64,000 nucleotides of DNA, taken from contig NW_006499801.1 in the NCBI RefSeq assembly GCF_000471905.2, positions 1,760,415 through 1,824,414 of the forward strand, in the 5' to 3' direction. The stretch comes from Amborella trichopoda (taxonomy: Eukaryota; Streptophyta; Magnoliopsida; Amborellales; Amborellaceae). Numbering within the stretch: position 1 is the first letter of the stretch; each line of letters begins with the position of its first letter. The notes below the pieces were generated by a model. The model was not told the DNA's origin and searched no databases. It saw nothing but the letters and a program-made list of their open reading frames with translations. A program made the position numbers and the translations under genes. This document shows positions 57,801 to 64,000 of this stretch, piece by piece.

Positions 57801-59192
57801 TTGAGCTTTATGAAATGCTTTTGACATCTGCAAACTATGTAACAAGACGGCAAAGCTTGAAGGTTAGTTTCTATGCAAGTTCAAATGTTTCTACTGAAAT
57901 CTTCTAATTGACTCATGATATAGAGTTTCTTTAACACAAACATACTACTTTGTAGCTTCTCTTGGAATTTCTTTTGGAATCTCCAAATGCACGAATTATG
58001 GTGCGGTACATCTCAGAAGTGCGGAACTTGAAGATCATGATGACACTTCTCAAGGTATAGAACTTCTATGTCCCTGGCCTCTCCATTACCACACACTTAC
58101 ATTTGTCTACAAAAAAGCTATTTTATTATGTAAATTGATGATTTTTGTAATGGCTATTATTAATATAATCTCCAAAATCCATACAGTAGTTGCCATCTGC
58201 CTCCAATGGCAGACTGAGTCCTTTGAAGTTAGGAGGTAGGTTTAAACCACGAGAACCTTCACGACTTCTCAACCTAAGACATGCCATGTCTAATAAGTCA
58301 ACACTTTGTGTCAGACATGTTGACACAGCTCTAAGAGCACCAATCGGTTTGATGCCAATTGATAAAGTGTCAGCCCTAAGTGGGGCAGTGTCAACATATG
58401 TCTACATGCAGCAACAAGGCCAGAGCCCTCGAGGTTGCTATGGGTACTAACTGATAACAATTTCTCTCAACGGGAACAGGAAACAGGGTTGGGTCAATAC
58501 GGTAGAGGCCAGATTTTCATAGCCCGTCTCAAGTTCCATTCGTATGTAACCTTGTCAAAAAATAAAAATCTCAATGGGAACAATGGCAGTATCCAGATTT
58601 CTAAATTCCCAGAGGTTATAGGAAAATCAGTGGCAAATACCACCCTTGCTTTAACATCTTATTTTATCTTTGTAGGCATACACAAAAAAATTAGATGTCA
58701 ATACTCTTCAGAATCTAATGAGAGAGCTTTCCTTTTTCATGCAGGATCCAAGCAAAAATATTCAGATCTCGGCTTTTCATGTTTTCAAGGTGCATTCCTC
58801 TTACCATTTTTCATTTGCATCTCATCAATTTAAGCTGATAATAGTTCGTACATGAAAATTTCACAATTGTATCACTTTTCTCTTTGAATTATTGTTTTCT
58901 TTACTCAGGTTTTTGTTGCCAATCCGAATAAACCACTGGAAATCATTTCAATCCTGGTGAAAAACCATGAGAAATTGTTGATGCTCTTGCACAGTCTTCC
59001 TGTCAACAAAGGTAAAACTTGGTAGAAATTCATATGCTTTAATCTTATTTTTGCCTATTTCTTTTGAATTCATCAGTTGTAAAAGCTGCGTCTTTATGCT
59101 CTTGAGCTACAGATGATGAGCAGTTTGAAGAGGAAAGAGGTATTCTAATCAAAGAAATCGAACGACTATCTAGCATTTCAGAAGTATGCTAG
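54854..59192 (+). CDS. MO25-like protein (CAB39 family scaffold)
   Basis: Eleven exons: 54854-54979, 55642-55806, 55882-56000, 56466-56540, 57096-57189, 57328-57387, 57797-57862, 57956-58054, 58745-58789, 58909-59011, 59113-59192, giving 343 residues in frame throughout. Starts MSFSFFRPSSRPKSPAEL and ends with a short SSISEVC tail. Family motifs: VRAIRDSL, LGWDARKDLVHCW, CYDNKEIALNCGNMLRECI, YVTRRQSLKLLLEFL, DPSKNIQISAFHVFKVFVAN, NHEKLLMLL. The start is fixed by the SFSFF opening typical of MO25. MO25 is an armadillo-like helical scaffold that activates STE20/GCK-family kinases in the cytosol; plant forms act with such kinases in growth and division. Exon 7 was placed at CCAG|TTCTTTGAG because an upstream acceptor would add residues absent from the family. 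Confidence 0.96.
58055..58744 (+). other. Intron 8 of MO25 gene
   Basis: 690 bases, among the longest introns of the gene. It contains two unrecognised open frames (58190-58450 on plus, 58126-58326 on minus), including a GTTGACAC/GTGTCAAC-like word repeated in both orientations at 58300-58400. This may be an old insertion, but no boundary can be read. Confidence 0.6.
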
Positions 59193-60974
59193 ACGGGAAA
59201 TGTGCGCACACTTCTGTGGGTACGAGAGAGAGAGACCCAAAGCCTATATCAGGCTCCCAATTATGTTTGGATTGTTTGTTGTTCATTTTGGTAAATGCAT
59301 TTTACCATGGAATCCTAAATGCAAATACATAGTTGTTTCTTGTTTTGATGGACTGATGCTCATTTCACTTATCTTTCCCTCTCACCACCTTCTTGGATTT
59401 TATTTTTCGATCGTTGTATTTTCATTCGATTTTATTACAAGTATCCCGAAATGCCGAGTACTTTTCGCGATACTGTAACACAAAAAATGTGTATAAATGC
59501 ATCATCACCAGGGAAGTCAAATCATCATAGAACATAAAAATGAAGCATCTTAAATAAATCCAAGAACGCTATCCACAGGTTGTGTTTCAATTAATTCACT
59601 TTGTTTCAGCCAAAACAGCAGAAGTCTTCGATTTCAAGCCCTAAAACCCAGGCCAGTAAATCACTTCCCACAAAATTAAATATATTGGGTAAAGTTTTGA
59701 AAAATGCAGCTGATGTTCAAAATTTGGTAAAAATGCCTAATTTAACGGTACCTCCATGATATTCAATTTTTTTGAAAAACATAACTCGTCATTAGAAAGT
59801 TTGAAAACAAAATCAAAATAAAAAAGTTTCAAATTTATTTTTATTTCTGGAAATACACTTTAAAAAGTCTTCACTCAAATCTGATGAAGAACCGTAGCAT
59901 TTCCAAGAACACTTCTATTATTACCCCCATTCTCATAAACTAGTTTTGAAATTCTTTTTGCATACACAAATATGGTCCGCCTTTGCAGCAAAAATTTGCA
60001 TAATATGTTCAATATAGAAAAAAATGAGGGCGAAAATAAGCATACATCAGATGTCTGGGTGGCATCTTGGTCGGTCACCCTGAAATGGATCTGGTTTGAA
60101 TCCAAATATTGGATTCAATGGATCATGTCGGATCTATATTACCCAACCCAATATTTACATAATATATAACCTGATATTTATATAATATATATGCATATAC
60201 ACAACATTATTTATATATTATAGAATATTTATAACATATATTTGGTTCGAGGAGCCTCAAAAGTAGTCCCAATATCCTGGTGTTTAGTTTCTCTTCTGAT
60301 TTTCTTCGATAAATGTGGCCTCATCTGACTGAAGATTGTCAAACAGGGTAATGGGAATCATAATGGTACACCAGAGCATGATCCTGATACTTGAAACACT
60401 TGGTCAGCTCCGTTCACTCCGACCCTGACTCATGTCAGGTTCAAGGTTCCATTATTTGGACGTAGATGCAAGCTGACACTTTCGAGCTGTCTAGATTTTC
60501 TAAATCACTGTTTATATTGTGTTTCATACAGCGACAGTTTTCATAAAGGCTAGAAGTTGCCACATCACCTATTGGGATGTGAAGAAGAAGAGATACGAGC
60601 AATGACCAATGCAAGTGCTGTATTATAGTATAATCAAACGACAGTTTTAAAAAATCATGTTTGTGCTATTTGTATGACCCTAAATTTTGCATACTCTATT
60701 TTCATCTCAATAATTAACCCCCAAAAAAAAAATGAAAACCCTCCAAATACAAATCTAGATCATTTATTTTGTGAATTTCAAAATCTTAGCTTTTATAAAC
60801 TCAAAATCATTTTTTTCTTTTGTAACATTGTTCATCTAATGATAATAAAGTCATCCAAAAAAATTAAAAATGAAAATATCTTTCTAAAACTTATATCTAA
60901 TCATCTCACCAAAATGGACGGCCTATATTAATTGGGCTAAAAAAATAAGTGTTTTCAATTTTTTCTTTTTTTGC

Positions 60975-61085
60975 GATTGTTCATTAAAATGAAAAGAGTG
61001 TATATTTCAAATTTTGAATCAAACAAATGGTAATAAGATGGTTTTTTAAAGTTATTGCATCATATTACTATAGAACGGTTGCACA
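60975..61085 (+). repeat. Dispersed repeat shared with the MULE centre
   Basis: Contains AAAATGAAAAGAGTGT, then CAAATTTTGAATCA, then ATGGTTTTTTAAAGT and GAACGGTTGCA. This resembles the block at 15405-15520 beside the gap in the large MULE. Confidence 0.55.
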
Positions 61086-61225
61086 AAACCATTTGCTCAA
61101 TAGATAGATGAAGCAAAGGTATCCATTCTAATGATCCGTAATGGGAACTAAACAATGACCAAAGTGTATAGAGAGAGATGAATTGATAAAATTCATAAAT
61201 CTGAAGCCATTTGCTGGCTGAACAT

Positions 61226-61389
61226 GACCATGCCTTTAAAGTGTAAAAAAGAACAAAACAACAGTGAACGATAAGACATTTATTTCCCGCTATAAAAGGA
61301 AAAAAAAGACCATGCTTTTAAAATGTAAAAGAGAGCATAACAGGACTGAACAATAAGACATTTATTTCCCACTACAAAAGGAAAAAGAA
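61226..61389. repeat. 82-bp tandem duplication
   Basis: Two copies (61226-61307 and 61308-61389) of a unit starting GACCATGC and containing GACATTTATTTCCCGCTA / GACATTTATTTCCCACTA. Confidence 0.9.
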
Positions 61390-62002
61390 AATTATCCATT
61401 TGAAATATGCTAAACTTGCCAAAAATGAAGATGCCATTTTACTAAAAGGCCATCACCAAACAAAAAAAGTCACTGCAAATCTCATCCACACCCATGAAAG
61501 AGCAGTTTGTTAAATAAAATTGCCCTTCAGTTTCATAATATCCTCTCCCCCAACTGATGGCTGTTTAAGATCGAGAATGATTCATGATTAAGAGTTCAAA
61601 CCTGCATCTGAAACATAAATTTTATCATTTTTGAGTGGCAAATAAGCATCAGTAGATCATAGAACCAGAGTAATATATCCTCCAAGAATGATACTAGGTT
61701 GGATGATATATGCACATATACTTGCGATGCTCTCATGAGTTAATTTCTGTAGCACTAGCTTTAGGCAAAAAACTCTTAAAAAGGCTCATTCCTTCGATGC
61801 CAAAAAACAATCTTAAAAGGTCTTTGATGCCAAAAAAAACTCTTCAAAAGTAAAAAATTATCTAAGGGGATTTGCTTCACCCCAAATTTTGCACATACAC
61901 TCTCTTTTAACTCAGTAAACAACAAATAAAGAAAAAAGGACTTCTACAGAATTTTTAGCGGTCATGAGAGTAGGCAATCTTTTTTTGTTTGTGAGTGTGT
62001 GT

Positions 62003-62035
<33 letters not shown>
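62003..62035. repeat. (GA)n microsatellite
   Basis: About 15 GA units 23 bases downstream of the Tim44/mL45 stop codon (in the direction of that gene), thus probably in its 3' untranslated region. Confidence 0.9.
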
Positions 62036-62036
<1 letters not shown>

Positions 62037-62057
62037 CCCCACTTAGCTTATGATGAT

Positions 62058-63683
62058 CTACACTGCTATCCGTCCACAAAGACGCCAGTATGCTCCAGAG
62101 TGGAAAAGAGATCTCTCAAATACCCATATATCACGTACAAGAACCTAACAGAAACATGAAAGAACAGGAAATAAGACTAAGCAGACTGAAGTAGATGGAC
62201 TCAGTGAATATCTCACAACATAAAAAGGTGGGAAAGAAATACCATGAAAAACACATATGAGATTCTAAAGAAGGTAAGAAAGCATACATTAGCTCTCAAT
62301 TCACCAAGCCAAAATCCTCAGCTAATAGCAGAAATAGAAATCAACTGTCCACAAAACATTAGAAATAGCGATTTAAAAAGGAAGTATACCTCCTTTGTTT
62401 TGTCACCAGAGATAAGAGTGCCTTTGGAATCATAGGCTGCAAACTTCTGCAAGATCATTTGGCAAGCGTTTTCAAGGGTATCTACAACTTGCTTTACTCA
62501 TAAAAATATTGTAACATGATACATGTACCTTATTCTTCAGTTTGGTACATTTACCAACAGCCATTCATAGTCAACAACTGAAAGTCATTGTTAAGTTTTC
62601 CTCCACTTACATCAGCTTTAGTGGAGGAACAGTTGATGGTGGAAGTACCAAGCTGAACGGTATGGCACATGAACAAACCCAATAAAGAAGCAAGTGGTTA
62701 AACCTGTTTGGTTAGAATCTCAAGAGTCAGCTGAATAAACCCCTTATTGAGATCATTTTTATCCACACCAATCTAAAAAACCAAGCCAGCAAAAGAATTC
62801 AACGCATTATATCAAAATACAATTTTGATTAAAGTACAAAGAAAGATGAATTAGTGTGACAGTTGTCAGAGATTTATAACTTTAAGTTAGAAATGAACAT
62901 ATACGATCTTCTAGCAACCACATGTAAGACTTACCATTCGAGCCCGTAATGTGCGTACTTTTACAGCAGGTCCAATCATTTCCCAATACACGCTACTCCA
63001 CATTGATTCTCGTTGCTTAATCTCATTCTTGAGGATCTACAAATGCGAACCAATTAAAGATCACAGCAAAAAGTAATAAGTAAACACAATAAAATGCAGA
63101 AGTTGATCCCAGGGAATGAAGATGATAAGGCAGAAAAGAACTAGAGAGGGCAAACAACAGTAGCATCTACAATTTAAATATGATAAATCCTTTTTTTTCA
63201 TTAGAAAAGGTTTAAATATGAGAATCATGATCATATCAAATATTAACTTACAACTTACAGAATACATATTCTCTGTGACAAATTTCCTCAGTAATGTTTT
63301 ATCGCCTTTCGCCATCAGAGTGTTTATCTGGACTAGTTAAAAGCTGAAATGAGAGACCAACTCAACATTGACTTAAGTCCCAAATCTTCGGAGCAATAGC
63401 AAAGACTGTGCTACCATCAGAATAGAAGTAGAAACCAAACTTGCAAATGTGAAATATAGTGAACGGGAAAGGAGGTTTTAGGAGAACTATACCTCAAGAA
63501 ACTATAGGCCTAGGCTCTGCATTATATGTTTACATGATATATACACAATGACAATGTCAACAAGGCATTTGCTAGACCTAAGTGACTTACCTCTTTGTAT
63601 AATTGTATAGCCTCATTGTAGAATTGTTGTTTGGAGTATCCTTTTAACTTCCTTAATTTTGCAACAGCATAGGCACTCTTGAG
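62058..63683 (-). CDS. Tim44/mL45-domain mitochondrial protein, C-terminal part
   Basis: Six exons on the minus strand: 63591-63683, 63259-63327, 62935-63036, 62704-62772, 62390-62446 and 62058-62144. All are multiples of three with canonical junctions, giving 158 residues and a stop. Segments in order: LKSAYAVAKLRKLKGYSK, INTLMAKGDKTLLRKFVTEN, NEIKQRESMWSSVYWEM, KVRTLRARMIGVDKND, FIQLTLEILTKQKFAAYD, VRDIWVFERSLFHSGAYWRL, ending CGRIAV. This is the Tim44-like domain as found in mitochondrial large-subunit ribosomal protein mL45 and the plant Tim44-related group (Arabidopsis At5g27395 type, recalled from memory). The N-terminal part, including any mitochondrial presequence, lies beyond 64000. 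It is probably a mitoribosome component rather than the Tim44 import motor subunit, because the conserved block is mL45-like. Confidence 0.88.
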
Positions 63684-64000
63684 CTGTAACAGAACACACA
63701 GTCAAAATGTTCACTTTTTAATTTGTGCAATTGTTCATTGATCCAGCCAAGAATGAAGAAGACTACTACAAGAACGACAGCCATATATAGAATAAGGCAG
63801 ACTGTGGGAGAATAGATCAACATAATTATGGAAAGAAATATGGAATCAGTCATCAGCTGGTTGTACATAAGGATTATGAATAAATGCTTAATTACAGTAA
63901 AAAGCATAATTAGAAGAAATAAAGTTATTAAGCCTTGGCAGTATTTGAAATGCATTTCAGACTATAGACTTCCAATTCAAATGCTAGTCCCATTGAAGAA
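63684..64000 (-). other. Intron of the Tim44/mL45 gene at window end
   Basis: Upstream of the acceptor TTACAG|CTCAAGAG no further exon could be recognised before the window ends. The minus-strand open frame at 63653-63955 is an intron read-through with hydrophobic content and is not a protein. Confidence 0.7.

Larger units (their letters stand above)
59193..62057. other. Convergent intergenic region, MO25 to Tim44/mL45 gene
   Basis: 2.9 kb, no gene. Holds a dispersed repeat (60975-61085), an 82-bp tandem duplication (61226-61389) and a GA microsatellite (62003-62035). The open frame at 59200-59478 lies in the MO25 3' untranslated region and resembles nothing. Confidence 0.65.

Noticed and set aside
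59200-59478. 92-residue frame after the MO25 stop codon
   Set aside because: It lies directly in the MO25 3' untranslated region, is hydrophobic and T-rich, and resembles no known family.

Overview
The window is nuclear DNA of a flowering plant, probably not a grass. It is AT-rich, its genes have canonical GT-AG introns, and transposable elements (TEs) fill the space between and inside genes. Protein calls rest on remembered family sequences; no search was run. One 498-base assembly gap is present (15572-16069).

Genes. (1) 6662-10168, minus: the first three coding exons of an F-box/LRR protein of the FBL4 type. The distal leucine-rich-repeat exons are not in the window; the intron after exon 3 contains a degraded Ty1/copia element (185-5898). 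(2) 29501-37991, plus: a complete four-exon biotin/lipoate A/B protein ligase family gene, with an RTE-type LINE in intron 1. (3) 42182-47934, minus: a complete two-exon eIF3 subunit g gene with a 4.9 kb intron. (4) 54854-59192, plus: a complete eleven-exon MO25 (CAB39-like) gene. (5) 62058-63683, minus: the last six exons of a Tim44/mL45-domain protein whose start lies beyond the window.

Mobile DNA. The most striking object is an 8.5 kb Mutator-like element (MULE) at 11379-19865. It has long terminal inverted repeats, a 9-bp target-site duplication (TTGGAATTT), a decayed MuDR-type transposase on the plus strand and a second, convergent gene of the plant mobile domain (PMD/MAIN-like) family on the minus strand. 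It also carries many copies of a GGTTGTTCAACAACC-type palindrome. Further elements with recoverable boundaries are: two small MULE-type elements of one family (21209-21753, 39768-40247), two of another family full of ACGGTACTTTAAGTACCGT palindromes (48370-49610, 50660-51837), one LINE with a 20-bp duplication (29750-32843), and a roughly 370-bp MITE family with seven recognisable copies. Less certain are a hAT-like element, a tRNA-derived SINE, an L1-type LINE tail and several foldback elements.

Layout. FBL4 (minus) and the ligase (plus) are divergent, with the MULE and an unusual array of palindromic GGGCAnnTGCCC / GAGCAnnTGTGCTC motifs followed by GAGAGA between them. The ligase and eIF3g are convergent. 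eIF3g and MO25 are divergent across 6.9 kb of small MULE-type elements. MO25 and the Tim44/mL45 gene are convergent. The host genes are ordinary housekeeping or regulatory genes and do not form a pathway; the TE assemblage is the unusual part.
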